DNA from: Pseudorhodoferax sp047601025
GTDB lineage: Bacteria; Pseudomonadota; Gammaproteobacteria; Burkholderiales; Burkholderiaceae_C
DNA length: 64,000 bases
NCBI RefSeq assembly: GCF_047601025.1
Contig: NZ_JASGJZ010000001.1
Span: forward strand, 2,852,001-2,916,000
Direction: 5' to 3'
Positions within the stretch are counted from its first letter, which is position 1, and the number at the start of each line of letters is the position of its first letter. The translations under genes and the position numbers were made by a program. The notes under the pieces were generated by a model. It did no database searches. It had not been told where the DNA came from and worked only from the letters and a program-made list of their open reading frames with translations. Below, in pieces: positions 24,507 through 34,035 of the stretch.

Positions 24507-25450
24507 AGCGCCTCCAGCACGGCGGCGGGGCTGGTGGCCGTGCGCCAGCCGCCCAGCAGGCGCGTCCAGGCCGGGCGCGGGCGGCCGTCCAGGCGCTGCC
24601 AGGCGCGGCGGCCGCACAGCGTCAGCGCGACCGGTTCGCCGGCCTGCAGCCGGGCCAGCAGCGGCGCGCAGTGTTCGCGGTCGACCTGCGTCCAGGCCTG
24701 CGCCCAGGCGGCGGCGTCGCCGCGCAGCGCGCCGTCGCGCAGCTGCACGGCCACCTGCGGTTCGGCCGCGGCGGCCTGCGGCGCGGCCGGCCAGGTGCCG
24801 CAGCCGCTGATCCACAGCGCGTTGACCGGCGTGCGGCGCGCGGCCTCGCGGGCGGCGTTGACGGGGTGCGTGTAGAGCAGCATCTGCATCTCGTTCTGCA
24901 GGCGGCGCAGCAGCGGGCTGCCGGGCAGCCAGGGGTGCAGGTCGTCCTCGCCCAGCACGCGTTCGGGGCCGGCCGTGGCCAGGCCGCGCCAGGGCTCGCC
25001 GTGGGCCAGCCAGGCGTGGCCCAGCCAGCGCTCGCAGACGATGCCGTCCTCGGCCAGGTAGGGCGCCATCGTGGCCAGCAGGGCCTCGGCTTCGTCGGGC
25101 GCGAGCTGCAGCGCGGCCGGGTCGGTCAGGCCCACGGCGCTCATACCGACTTCCAGGTGGCAGGGCGTCAGCAGCGCCCAGGCCCGGTCGCCCGGCGCCA
25201 GGCCGGCCTGGCGCGCCGCGCGCGCGGCCCAGGGCCAGCGGCCGTCGCCGCCGGGCAGCGCCAGGGCCTCGGCCAGTGCGCGCTCGGCCGGCGTGTCCAG
25301 CGCCGCGTCGGGCAGGCGCTGCACGGGGCCGGGCGCCAGGCGCGCCAGCAGGGCCGCCAGCGCGGGCAGCTGCAGCGTGCCCAGGGCGGCGCGGCAGGCC
25401 GGGGCGTCGCTGGCGGCGTGGGGAATCAGCAGGGCGGCGGGAGCAGGCAT
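24503..25450 (-). CDS. RpfE-like conserved protein of unknown function
   Basis: 315-aa protein with the segment 'HLEVGMSAVGLTDPAALQLAPDEAEAL' and a C-terminal 'NALWISGCGTWPA'. From memory this matches the RpfE-type protein that adjoins recJ in xanthomonads and many Burkholderiales, sometimes annotated as a phosphoglycerate-mutase-like protein. No catalytic motif is certain. Start ATG 25450 (MPAPAALLIPHAAS) fits the conserved N-terminus. The 4-bp overlap with recJ implies co-expression. Confidence 0.7.
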   Translation of the reverse strand: MPAPAALLIPHAASDAPACRAALGTLQLPALAALLARLAPGPVQRLPDAALDTPAERALAEALALPGGDGRWPWAARAARQAGLAPGDRAWALLTPCHLEVGMSAVGLTDPAALQLAPDEAEALLATMAPYLAEDGIVCERWLGHAWLAHGEPWRGLATAGPERVLGEDDLHPWLPGSPLLRRLQNEMQMLLYTHPVNAAREAARRTPVNALWISGCGTWPAAPQAAAAEPQVAVQLRDGALRGDAAAWAQAWTQVDREHCAPLLARLQAGEPVALTLCGRRAWQRLDGRPRPAWTRLLGGWRTATSPAAVLEAL

Positions 25451-25670
25451 GGCGCGCGATTGTCCCGGAGTTGGCCGGCCGCCGTGGAGCGCCGGGATTC
25501 GTGCTGCGCGATAGCGAACACAGTGCAAGCAGTGGTTACTAAAATGAGCAAATGTCGCCATCGCCGGGGTGCCTGCGTCGCCTCCCGGAAGGCATTCCAC
25601 CAGAGCCACGCCACGCCATGCAGGTCCGTCTCCGCTGCGCTGCGCTCCCCACTGCGGCCGGGCTGCTCCG
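25451..25670. promoter_or_regulatory. Divergent promoter region between rpfE-like/recJ and the GGDEF/EAL gene
   Basis: 220-bp spacer containing a locally AT-richer patch around 25530-25555 (GTGGTTACTAAAATGAGC) in otherwise very GC-rich DNA, consistent with promoter elements. No exact -35/-10 pair is convincing. Confidence 0.4.
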
Positions 25671-28010
25671 ATGAGGTTGCCGCGCGTCCTCGGCCGGCTA
25701 GCGGCGCTGTTCCGGGTCTACGACGCGACCGAGGCCGACGCCGCCCGTTTCCGCGCGCGCCAGCTGCAGGGCCTGCTGGCGATCACGCCGGCGCTGATGG
25801 CGGTCAACGTGCTGAACGCGATCGTGATCGCCATCGTGCTGTGGTCGCATGCGCCGCATGCCCTGCTGCTGGGCTGGGGCGTGGTGATCGTGCTGCTGGC
25901 GTCCAGGGGCCTGCACGGCTGGCTGCGTTCGCGCCGCGCCGGTCCGCGGGCGACCGCCTCGCGGCGGGCCGTGTGGCGCGCGACCCTGCAGGCCGGCCTG
26001 ATGGGCCTGGCCTGGGCCGTGCTGCCCGCCACGCTGTTCCCGCTGGTGGAAGAGAACGGCCGCTTCTTCGTCGGCACCATCACCGTGGGCATGATCTGCG
26101 GCGGCGGTTTCGCGCTGTTCACGCTGCCGGGCGCGGGCACCACGTTCGTGCTGCTGGTGGCGGCGGGGGGGCTGCTCGGGCTGGCGCGCGCCGACCAGTG
26201 GACGGGCTCGCTGCTGATGCTGGCGCTGTTCACGACGGCCGTGGTGTACGCGGTCTGGGCGTTCGCGCGGACCTTCGCCGCGCGCCTGCTGGCCGAGGCG
26301 CGCGCCGACCAGCAGGCCGAGGTCATCGGGTTGCTGCTGCGCGACTTCGAGGACCACACCAGCGACGTGCTGTGGGAGATCGACGCGGGCGGGCGCTTCG
26401 TGCGGGCGTCGAGGCGGCTGGCCGAGCGGCTGGGCGTGCCGCGCGAGCGGCTGCGGCGGCTGCGCGCGCTGGCGCTGCTGCGCCGGCTGTGCCCGCCCGG
26501 CGAGGAGGCGCGCCGGCTGATGGCGGCGCTGCGCCGGCGGCTGCGCGAGGGCGGCGCCATGCGCGAGCAGATGGTGGCGCTGCGGGCGGGGGACGACACG
26601 GTCTGGTGGGCGCTGACGGCCCGGCCGCTGCTGGACGCGGCCGGCGTGCCGGCCGGCTGGCGCGGCGTGGCCGCGGACGTGACCGAGCGCCAGCTGGCGC
26701 ACCGGCGCCTGAGCTGGATGGCGCACAATGACGCGCTGACCGGCCTGGGCAACCGGGCCAGCTTCCGCGAGGCGCTGCAGGCGCAGCTGCAGGCCGACGC
26801 CGGCCGCACGGCGCCGCTGGCGGTGCTGGTGATGGACCTGGACGGCTTCAAGCAGGTCAACGACGGCATGGGCCACGCGGCTGGCGACGCGCTGCTGCAG
26901 GCCTTCGCGCGGCGGCTGCAGACCGTGGCGCGGCGCAGCGACGGCATCGCCCGGCTCGGCGGCGACGAGTTCGCGCTGCTGGCGCTGGGGACGCGGCGCG
27001 AGGCCGACCTGGAGCCGCTGCTGCAGCGCCTGCTGGCCGCGCTGGCCGAGCCGGTGCAACTGCAGGGCCGGCCGCTGCAGCTGCGCTCGAGCATCGGCGT
27101 GGCGCTGGCGCCGGCCGACGGCGACGACGTGGATGCGCTGATGAACCACGCGGATGCCGCGATGTACGAGGCCAAGCGCCAGGGCGGCAACCGCTGGGCC
27201 TTCTACCACGCGGGCCTGGCCGAGACCACGCGCCGGCGCGTGCTGATGCAGCAGGCGCTGCGCGGCGCAGTCGAGCGCGGCGAGTTCCGGCTGGCGTTCC
27301 AGCCCCAGGTCTGCGCCAGCAGCGGCCGGCTGCGCGGCTTCGAGGCACTGCTGCGCTGGTGCCATCCCGAGCTGGGCGAGGTCGAGCCGGCCGAGTTCAT
27401 CGGCATCGCCGAATCGGCGGGGCTGATGCACGACATCGGCCGCTGGGTCATGGCCGAGGCCTGCCGCCACGCCGCGGGCTGGCCGCCGGAGCTGAGCGTG
27501 GCGATCAACCTGTCGGCCACCCAGCTCGGCGCGAGCGATCTGGTCGAGCGCATCGAGGCCGCAGCCGGCGCGATCGCGCCGCAGCGCATCGAACTGGAGG
27601 TGACCGAGTCCGCGCTGGTGGACGACATCGACAACGCCGTGACCACGCTGCAGGCGCTGCGCCGGCGCGGCTACCGCATCGGGCTGGACGATTTCGGCAC
27701 CGGTTACTCGGCGCTGGGCTACCTGCGCCGCTTCCAGTTCGACACGCTGAAGATCGATCGCAGCTTCGTGCAGGACCTGTCGCGCAACGACGGCGCGCGC
27801 GTGATCGTGGACACCATCCTGGCGATGGCGCGCGCACTGCAGGTGATCGCGGTGGCCGAGGGCGTGGAGACCGAGCGCCAGGCCGACATGCTGCGCGAGC
27901 GCGGCTGCGAGCTGCTGCAGGGCTTCCTGTTCAGCCGGCCGCTGGCGGCGGCGGAGATCCAGGGCTTCCTCGCGCAGCAGGACGCCCTGGCCGCGGCGGC
28001 GCTGCCCTGA
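25671..28010 (+). CDS. Membrane-bound GGDEF/EAL cyclic-di-GMP protein
   Basis: 779 aa. The N-terminal 210 residues hold about six hydrophobic segments (sensor region), followed by a PAS-like domain (about 225-345), a GGDEF domain with intact GGDEF at 430-434, and an EAL domain with 'FEALLRW' (EAL at 558-560), 'ELEVTESAL' and 'LDDFGTGYSALGYL'. Both catalytic signatures are present, so it could make or degrade cyclic-di-GMP; the net activity is unknown. It is transcribed away from recJ. ATG 25671 was chosen because upstream in-frame sequence lacks conservation; no strong ribosome site is seen. Confidence 0.92.
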   Translation: MRLPRVLGRLAALFRVYDATEADAARFRARQLQGLLAITPALMAVNVLNAIVIAIVLWSHAPHALLLGWGVVIVLLASRGLHGWLRSRRAGPRATASRRAVWRATLQAGLMGLAWAVLPATLFPLVEENGRFFVGTITVGMICGGGFALFTLPGAGTTFVLLVAAGGLLGLARADQWTGSLLMLALFTTAVVYAVWAFARTFAARLLAEARADQQAEVIGLLLRDFEDHTSDVLWEIDAGGRFVRASRRLAERLGVPRERLRRLRALALLRRLCPPGEEARRLMAALRRRLREGGAMREQMVALRAGDDTVWWALTARPLLDAAGVPAGWRGVAADVTERQLAHRRLSWMAHNDALTGLGNRASFREALQAQLQADAGRTAPLAVLVMDLDGFKQVNDGMGHAAGDALLQAFARRLQTVARRSDGIARLGGDEFALLALGTRREADLEPLLQRLLAALAEPVQLQGRPLQLRSSIGVALAPADGDDVDALMNHADAAMYEAKRQGGNRWAFYHAGLAETTRRRVLMQQALRGAVERGEFRLAFQPQVCASSGRLRGFEALLRWCHPELGEVEPAEFIGIAESAGLMHDIGRWVMAEACRHAAGWPPELSVAINLSATQLGASDLVERIEAAAGAIAPQRIELEVTESALVDDIDNAVTTLQALRRRGYRIGLDDFGTGYSALGYLRRFQFDTLKIDRSFVQDLSRNDGARVIVDTILAMARALQVIAVAEGVETERQADMLRERGCELLQGFLFSRPLAAAEIQGFLAQQDALAAAALP

Positions 28011-28080
28011 GGGGCGGCCGCGGCGCGGTGCCACAATCGCCGGTTCCGCGGCGGGCGTCTCCTGCCGGTCCACTCGGTCG

Positions 28081-29337
28081 ATGCCCATTCCCTATGAACT
28101 GACGGTCGGCTGGCGCTACACCCGCGCCGGGCGGGCGACCCGCCGCAACGGCTTCATCTCCTTCATCTCCGGCGTGTCCATGCTGGGCATCGCGCTGGGC
28201 GTGGCCGCGCTGATCATCGTGCTGTCGGTGATGAACGGCTTCCAGAAGGAGGTGCGCGACCGCATGCTGAGCGTGGTCTCGCACATCGAGATCTACGCGC
28301 CGCAGGGCCAGGCCATCCCCGACGTGCAGCGCACCATGCAGGAGGCCCGGCGCAACCCGCAGGTGATTGGCGCGGCGCCGTTCATCGCCAGCCAGGCGCT
28401 GATCGCGCGCGGCGAGGACATGAAGGGCGCGCTGGTGCGCGGCATCGACCCGGCGACCGAGGGCGAGGTGACCGACCTGGCCGGCGGCCAGCGCGGCGCG
28501 GCCATCGCGCGGCTGGTGCCGGGGCAGTTCGGCATCGTGCTGGGCGTGGACCTGGCGCGCGGCCTGGGCGTGCACGAGGGCGACGCGGTGACGCTGGTCG
28601 CGCCCTCGGGGCAGGTCACTCCGGCCGGCGTGGTGCCGCGCCTGAAGCAGATGACGGTGGTGGGCCTGTTCGACTCGGGCCACTACGAGTACGACTCGGC
28701 GCTGGCCATGGTCCACATCCAGGACGCCGAGCGGCTGTTCCGCCTCGAAGGCCCGAGTGGCGTGCGGCTCAAGCTGCGCGACCTGCACCAGGCGCGCGAG
28801 GTGGCGCTGCAGCTGGCCGGCACGCTGTCGGGCGACCTGCTGCTGCGCGACTGGACGCGCCAGAACGCCACCTGGTTCGCCGCCGTGCAGCTGGAAAAAC
28901 GCATGATGTTCATCATCCTGACGCTGATCGTGGCCGTGGCCGCGTTCAACCTGGTCAGCACGCTGGTGATGACGGTGACCGACAAGCGCGCCGATATCGC
29001 AATCCTGCGCACGCTGGGCGCCAGCCCGCGCAGCATCATGGGTATCTTCATGGTCCAGGGTGCCATGGTCGGCGTGATCGGCACGCTGGCCGGGCTGGCG
29101 CTGGGGCTGGCCGTGGCCTTCAACATCGACGTGATCGTGCCGGCGCTGGAGCGGCTGTTCCATGCCAGCTTCCTGCCGCGCGAGGTCTACCTGATCAACC
29201 GCATGCCCAGCGACCCGCAGCAGGGCGACATCGTGCCGATCGCCGTGATCTCGCTGGTCCTGGCCTTCCTGGCGACCCTGTACCCGAGCTGGCGCGCCAG
29301 CCGCGTGAACCCGGCGGAGGCGCTGCGCTATGAGTGA
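28081..29337 (+). CDS. lolC: Lipoprotein-releasing system permease (LolC/LolE/LolF family)
   Basis: 418-aa inner-membrane permease: N-terminal transmembrane helix near residues 20-50 ('GVSMLGIALGVAALIIVLSVMNGFQKEVRDR'), a large periplasmic MacB-like domain, then three C-terminal helices from about residue 275. It pairs with LolD, whose start overlaps its end by 8 bp. The complex extracts lipoproteins from the inner membrane and passes them to LolA. Only one permease gene is present here, suggesting a homodimeric LolF-type arrangement unless lolE is elsewhere. Confidence 0.93.
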   Translation: MPIPYELTVGWRYTRAGRATRRNGFISFISGVSMLGIALGVAALIIVLSVMNGFQKEVRDRMLSVVSHIEIYAPQGQAIPDVQRTMQEARRNPQVIGAAPFIASQALIARGEDMKGALVRGIDPATEGEVTDLAGGQRGAAIARLVPGQFGIVLGVDLARGLGVHEGDAVTLVAPSGQVTPAGVVPRLKQMTVVGLFDSGHYEYDSALAMVHIQDAERLFRLEGPSGVRLKLRDLHQAREVALQLAGTLSGDLLLRDWTRQNATWFAAVQLEKRMMFIILTLIVAVAAFNLVSTLVMTVTDKRADIAILRTLGASPRSIMGIFMVQGAMVGVIGTLAGLALGLAVAFNIDVIVPALERLFHASFLPREVYLINRMPSDPQQGDIVPIAVISLVLAFLATLYPSWRASRVNPAEALRYE

Positions 29338-30031
29338 CGCCCCCATCCTGCTGGCCCAGGGCCTGGGCAAGCGCTTCCACGAAGGCCGCATCGACCTGAC
29401 GGTGCTGCAGGGCGTGGACCTGGCGGTGCACGCCGGCGAGACGGTCGCCATCGTCGGCGCCTCCGGCTCGGGCAAGAGCACGCTGCTGCATCTGCTGGGC
29501 GGGCTGGACGCGCCCTCGGCCGGCCGCGTGCAGCTGGCCGGCCAGGACCTGGGCGCGCTGGGGCCGGCCGCGCAGGGCGCGCTGCGCAACCGCGAGCTGG
29601 GCTTCGTCTACCAGTTCCACCACCTGCTGCCGGAGTTCAGCGCGCTGGACAACGTGGCCATGCCGCTGTGGATCCGGCGCGAGACGCGCGCCGCCGCGGC
29701 CGCGCGCGCCGCGGCGGTGCTGGCGCAGGTCGGCCTGGGCGAGCGCATGGCGCACCGGCCGGCCGAGCTCTCGGGCGGCGAGCGCCAGCGCGTGGCGATC
29801 GCGCGCGCGCTGGTCGCCGCGCCGCGCTGCGTGCTGGCCGACGAGCCCACCGGCAACCTGGACCGCGCCACGGCCGAGGCCGTGTTCGGCCTGATGCTGC
29901 GGCTGGCGCGCGACCATGGCACGGCCTTCGTGGTGGTGACGCACGACGAATCGCTGGCCGCGCGCTGCGGCCGGCTGCTGCGGCTCAACCGCGGGGTGCT
30001 GGAAGGCGGATCAGCGCGGCCGGCCCTGTGA
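29330..30031 (+). CDS. lolD: Lipoprotein-releasing ABC transporter ATPase
   Basis: 233-aa ABC ATPase energising lipoprotein release. Walker A is GASGSGKST, the signature LSGGERQRVAIARAL and Walker B VLADEPTGNLD. ATG 29330 overlaps the permease gene by 8 bp (translational coupling). Its 3' end overlaps the convergent GST gene by 21 bp. Confidence 0.95.
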   Translation: MSDAPILLAQGLGKRFHEGRIDLTVLQGVDLAVHAGETVAIVGASGSGKSTLLHLLGGLDAPSAGRVQLAGQDLGALGPAAQGALRNRELGFVYQFHHLLPEFSALDNVAMPLWIRRETRAAAAARAAAVLAQVGLGERMAHRPAELSGGERQRVAIARALVAAPRCVLADEPTGNLDRATAEAVFGLMLRLARDHGTAFVVVTHDESLAARCGRLLRLNRGVLEGGSARPAL

Positions 30032-30715
30032 GCCGCCGCCGAACAGGGCCTGGCGCGCCTCCTCGCTGAGCACCGGCGCGCGCAGCTCGCGGCCCAGCGC
30101 CAGCCCGCGCTGCACGCCGGGCCGGGCCATCGCGGCGGCGTGCCAGCGCGCGATGTGCGGGTGCGCCGCCAGGTCGATGCGGTGGGCCTTGTGCATGCGG
30201 ATCCAGGGCAGCACGGCGATGTCGGCGATCGAGAACGCCGCGCCGGCCACGTGCGCGCCGGTGCTGCCGAGCTGGCGGTCCAGCACGCCGTAGAGCCGGC
30301 GCACCTCGATGCCGTAGCGCTCGATCGCGTAGGGCACGTGCTCGGCTGCGTACTGCAGGAAATAGCCGTACTGCCCGGCCATGGGCCCCAGGCCGCCGAC
30401 CTGCCACATCAGCCACTGCAGCACCTGCAGCCGCTCGGGGCCGGCGGCCGGCAGCAGGCAGCCGGCCTTCTCGGCCAGGTACAGCAGGATGGCGCCGGTC
30501 TCGCTGACCGTCAGCGGCGGGCAGCCGCCGGCGGGCGCATGGTCCACGATGGCCGGCATCTTGGGGTGCGGGTTGATCAGCGCGACGAACTCGGGCGTGA
30601 AATGCTCGCCGCGGCCGATGTTGACCGGCACCATGCGGTAGGGCAGGCCGCACTCCTCCAGCATCATGGAGATGGTCCACCCGTTGGGCGTCGGCCAGTA
30701 GTGCAGCTCGATCAT
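30011..30715 (-). CDS. Glutathione S-transferase family protein
   Basis: 234-aa soluble protein with an N-terminal thioredoxin-like fold ('ELHYWPTPNGWTISMMLEECGLPY', 'NPHPKMPAI', 'LTVSETGAILLYLAEK') and an all-helical C-terminal domain containing 'FSIADIAVLPWI'. Similar to the YfcG/YghU (Nu-class) group, often disulfide-bond reductases; the substrate is not inferable. ATG 30715 was chosen because upstream residues are Pro/Arg-rich and unlike the family. Confidence 0.88.
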   Translation of the reverse strand: MIELHYWPTPNGWTISMMLEECGLPYRMVPVNIGRGEHFTPEFVALINPHPKMPAIVDHAPAGGCPPLTVSETGAILLYLAEKAGCLLPAAGPERLQVLQWLMWQVGGLGPMAGQYGYFLQYAAEHVPYAIERYGIEVRRLYGVLDRQLGSTGAHVAGAAFSIADIAVLPWIRMHKAHRIDLAAHPHIARWHAAAMARPGVQRGLALGRELRAPVLSEEARQALFGGGSQGRPR

Positions 30716-30864
30716 GGGATTGGCACCAGGTGCGGCAGGCGCCCCGGTGCCGGACGCGCCCTGCCGAGAGAGGAGTATTCCACGGTTCGGCCGCGTGGCG
30801 GCCGCACCGCGGGGTGCCCGTGGGCGGGATCGCCGGGGCGGTGTTTTGCCGCACAATCCGGCGC

Positions 30865-31713
30865 ATGTCTTCCTATGTTCGCGCCCTGGCGGGAAGCACC
30901 CCGCTGGTTCTGGATTCCCCCCACAGCGGCACGACCTATCCCGAGGATTTCGGCTGCGTCTGCGCGTTGCAGGTGCTGCGCCGGACCGAGGACACGCATG
31001 TGGAGAAGCTCTACGACTTCGCGCCGGCGCTGGGCGTGGCCTGGATCGAGGCGCTGTTCCCGCGCAGCTACCTGGACGCCAACCGCGACCTGACCGAGAT
31101 CGACGAATCGCTGCTGGACGCACCGTGGCCCGGCCCGATCGCGACCGACCCGCGCGTGCTGTCCAAGGTGCGGCTGGGCAAGGGCCTGATCTGGCGCACC
31201 ACCGACGAGGGCGTGCCGCTGTACGACCGCAAGCTCTCGGTGGCGGAGGTGCAGGGCCGCATCGCGCGCTGCTGGCAGCCCTACCACGCGGCCGTGGCCG
31301 CGGCCATCGACGCGGCGCACGCGCGCCACGGCTACAGCCTGCACGTCGACTGCCATTCGATGCCGGCCGTGGCCTCGCGCTATGCCACCGATTTTCCGGG
31401 CCTGGCGCATGCCGATTTCGTGGTCGGCGACCGCGACGGCAGCACCGCCGCGCCGGCGCTGTCGCGGCTGATCGGCGAGCACCTGCAGGGCCTGGGCTAC
31501 GACGTCTCCTACAACCACCCGTACAAGGGCGTGGAGCTGGTGCGCCGCTACGGCGACCCGGCGCGCCAGCGCCACAGCGTGCAGCTGGAGATCAACCGCA
31601 AGCTCTACATGGACGAGCAGACCCTGGTGCTGCACGAGGGCGCCGAGCGGCTCAAGGGCCATCTGCGCTCGCTGGTCGAGCGGCTGCTGGCGACCGACCC
31701 GAGGAGCCTGTGA
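30865..31713 (+). CDS. N-formylglutamate amidohydrolase family protein
   Basis: 282-aa hydrolase resembling N-formylglutamate deformylase (HutG type): 'LVLDSPHSGTTYPEDF', 'DANRDLTEID', 'LHVDCHSMP' and 'QLEINRKLYMD'. The family cleaves N-formyl-L-glutamate to formate and glutamate in histidine breakdown. No other hut genes are nearby, so the physiological substrate is uncertain. ATG 30865 is the best start. It ends one base into the next gene (TGATG), implying coupling with the FAD oxidoreductase. Confidence 0.88.
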   Translation: MSSYVRALAGSTPLVLDSPHSGTTYPEDFGCVCALQVLRRTEDTHVEKLYDFAPALGVAWIEALFPRSYLDANRDLTEIDESLLDAPWPGPIATDPRVLSKVRLGKGLIWRTTDEGVPLYDRKLSVAEVQGRIARCWQPYHAAVAAAIDAAHARHGYSLHVDCHSMPAVASRYATDFPGLAHADFVVGDRDGSTAAPALSRLIGEHLQGLGYDVSYNHPYKGVELVRRYGDPARQRHSVQLEINRKLYMDEQTLVLHEGAERLKGHLRSLVERLLATDPRSL

Positions 31714-32828
31714 TGGACCGCGTCGACCTGATCGTGATCGGCGCCGGCGTGGTCGGCCTGGCCACCGCGCGCGCGCTGGCGCTGTCCCCGGCCTTCGCCG
31801 GCCGCGAGATGATGGTGCTGGAGGCGGCCGACGCCATCGGTACCGGCACCAGCTCGCGCAACAGCGAGGTGATCCACGCCGGCATCTACTACGCCCAGGG
31901 CTCGCTGAAGGCCGGGCTGTGCGTGCACGGCAAGGCGCTGCTGTACGCCTACTGCGCCGAGCGCGGCATCGCCCACCGGCGCTGCGGCAAGCTGATCGTC
32001 GCGACCGACGAGGCCCAGGTCGCCCAGCTGGCCGGCATCGTCGCCAAGGGCGCGGCCAATGGCGTGGACGACCTCGTGCTGCTGTCGGCCGACCAGGCGC
32101 GCGCGCTGGAGCCGCAGCTGCGCTGCACCGCCGCCATCCATTCCCCGTCCACCGGCATCGTCGACAGCCATGGGCTGATGCTGGCGCTGCAGGGCGATTT
32201 CGAGAACGCCGGTGGCGTGGTCGCGCTGAACACGCCGGTGGAGCGTGCGCGCCGCGTGCCCGGGGGCTTCGTGCTGACGATGCGCGACGGCACCGAGCTG
32301 CTGGCCGGCGCCGTGGTCAACGCCGCGGGCCTGACGGCGCAGGCGCTAGCGCGCCGCTGCGAGGGCCTGGACCCGGCGCTGGTGCCGCCCAGCCATTTTG
32401 CCAAGGGCAACTACTTCACGCTGGCCGGGCGCGCACCGTTCTCGCGGCTGATCTACCCGGCCCCCGAGGCTGCCGGCCTGGGCGTGCACCTGACGCTGGA
32501 CCTGGGCGGCCAGGCCAAGTTCGGGCCCGACGTGCAGTGGGTCGAGTCGCCCGACGACCTGGTCGTCGACCCGCGCCGCGGAGACGCCTTCTACGCCGAG
32601 GTGCGCAAGTACTGGCCGGGCCTGCCCGATGGGGCGCTGCAGCCCGGCTACGCCGGCATCCGGCCCAAGATCCAGGCGCCGCACGAGCCGGCGCGCGACT
32701 TCGTGATCCAGGGGCCTGCCGAGCATGGCCTGCCCGGGCTCGTCAACCTGTTCGGCATCGAATCGCCGGGGCTGACCAGTTCGCTGGCCATCGGCGAGCG
32801 CGTGGCCGCGCTGCTGGGCGACGGCTAG
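31713..32828 (+). CDS. FAD-dependent oxidoreductase, L-2-hydroxyglutarate oxidase-like (LhgO family)
   Basis: 371-aa flavoprotein of the DAO family. The FAD-binding Rossmann motif is 'VIGAGVVGLATARALA', followed by 'GTGTSSRNSEVIHAGIYY', conserved in L2HGDH/LhgO-like proteins, and a C-terminal 'GYAGIRPKIQAP'. It probably oxidises a 2-hydroxyacid to a 2-oxoacid. The start overlaps the previous stop by one base. An IS5 remnant begins within 20 bp of its stop, so the last codons could have been altered; the C-terminus (GLTSSLAIGERVAALLGD) still looks normal. Confidence 0.88.
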   Translation: MDRVDLIVIGAGVVGLATARALALSPAFAGREMMVLEAADAIGTGTSSRNSEVIHAGIYYAQGSLKAGLCVHGKALLYAYCAERGIAHRRCGKLIVATDEAQVAQLAGIVAKGAANGVDDLVLLSADQARALEPQLRCTAAIHSPSTGIVDSHGLMLALQGDFENAGGVVALNTPVERARRVPGGFVLTMRDGTELLAGAVVNAAGLTAQALARRCEGLDPALVPPSHFAKGNYFTLAGRAPFSRLIYPAPEAAGLGVHLTLDLGGQAKFGPDVQWVESPDDLVVDPRRGDAFYAEVRKYWPGLPDGALQPGYAGIRPKIQAPHEPARDFVIQGPAEHGLPGLVNLFGIESPGLTSSLAIGERVAALLGDG

Positions 32829-32842
32829 GCGTGTCATCAATC

Positions 32843-33647
32843 AGCGCCCGCAAAGGCCGTGTGGATCGGGCCTGTGGTGCAAGCCACGCCATGGCTGCGG
32901 CTAGGTGAACGGCTCCCGGAAGGTTGCGCACAGCCTTGTCGTAGCGCGTGGCACTGGCACGGCACTGCTGCAGGCGCGCAAAGAAATTTGCGATCAGGTG
33001 GCGTGCCTCGCACAGGTCTCGGTCATGTTCGCGCGGCTGTTCGTTCGTTCCCCGCGAAGGGATGACCATGGCCTTGCCTTGGCGCAGCAAGGGCTCGATC
33101 GGCCGGGCAGGGCCTCGTAGGCGTTGTCGGCGATGACGGCCTGCGCGGGTGTTGGCCTTGAGCAGGATTCGGCACCCTGAAGGTCGTGGGCCTGGCCCTG
33201 CGCGAGGTGAAGGTCCGTGGGGTGGCCCAGCGCATCGACCGTGGCGTGGATCCTGGTACTCAGGCCGCCTCGGCTGTGCGCCCGAGCGCTTGATGTGGTC
33301 GGGCTCCCCCTTTAGCCCCGGCACTGTGCTGATGGGCGCGCACGATGGTGCGTGTCGATCAGCGCGTATTCGTTGTCCGCGTTCTGCGCCAAGGCTTCAA
33401 ATACCCGCTGCCCCACACCGCTGGTGTTCCAGCGCGAGTGGCGTGTGTGCACGACGCGGAAATCGCCAAAGCGCGCCGGCAAGTCCCGCCAGGGGATGCC
33501 GGCACGGTAGCGATACAGCACTGCATGCACGAACAATCGGCGGCCCTTGGCCCTGGCTCCGGGCTGTCCTGCCCGGCCCGGCAACAAGTGCTTGATGCGC
33601 TCCCATTGCCCATCATCCGGGGCATGTCTCTTGGCCATCGTCTCCAC
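32843..33647 (-). pseudogene. IS5-family transposase remnant with several frameshifts
   Basis: Reading leftward from 33647, the N-terminal domain is intact for about 100 residues ('WERIKHLLPGRAGQPG', 'YRYRAGIPWRDLPARFGDF', 'EYALID'). Extra bases then break the frame near 33345, near 33280 and again around 33150-33100. The downstream pieces in other frames still show 'STRIHATVDALG', 'IADNAY' and 'EARHLIANFFARL'. This is a complete but inactivated IS5-type transposase, about 270 codons. No clear terminal repeats could be picked out by eye. Confidence 0.85.
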
Positions 33648-34035
33648 ATGATGGAAGGAACTGCTTCCAACGACCTGGCCCGATTGATGACAGGCGCCCG
33701 AGCCCGTTGTCTTTTTGACGTGTCAGGGGGATCCTGTGGGGGCCGGGTTGCCATGGATGCGTTTAAAGCCGAGGATCGGGGGACGGGGCTGGAGCCGGCC
33801 TGGTGGACTACCCGGGGGAGGCCAGATGGTCGAGGCCTCGCTGCGCCCGCATGGCTGAAGCAAGAAGCGCCGGGTGATCATCGTGCGTCAGTGCATCTGC
33901 TGGCGTGGCGCGGGCGGCCCATCGAGGGCAGTCGCCGAGGCTGACCTGGCAGTCTCCCCGATCCTCGGGGGGGGGGGCGTCGGCCTGCTGCTTCCCGATG
34001 GCCGCATCGGAGAGTCTTCGCCGCTAGGAGAACGG
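33648..34035. other. Non-coding stretch with poly-G tract
   Basis: About 390 bp between the IS5 remnant and the next gene. No gene is supported. It contains a run of ten G at about 33969-33978, a potential slippage site, and AGGAG at 34026-34030 that serves the next gene. Confidence 0.6.

Noticed and set aside
25698..28088. Open frame antisense to the GGDEF/EAL gene
   Set aside because: The sense strand encodes intact GGDEF and EAL motifs; the antisense product is low-complexity.
33345..33944. Plus-strand open frame over the IS5 remnant
   Set aside because: It is antisense to recognisable IS5 transposase sequence and has no homology of its own.
33969..33978. Poly-G tract as a phase-variation switch for 34036-34791
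   Set aside because: The tract lies about 60 bp before the start, not within the coding region, and no promoter spacing across it could be shown; kept only as a note.
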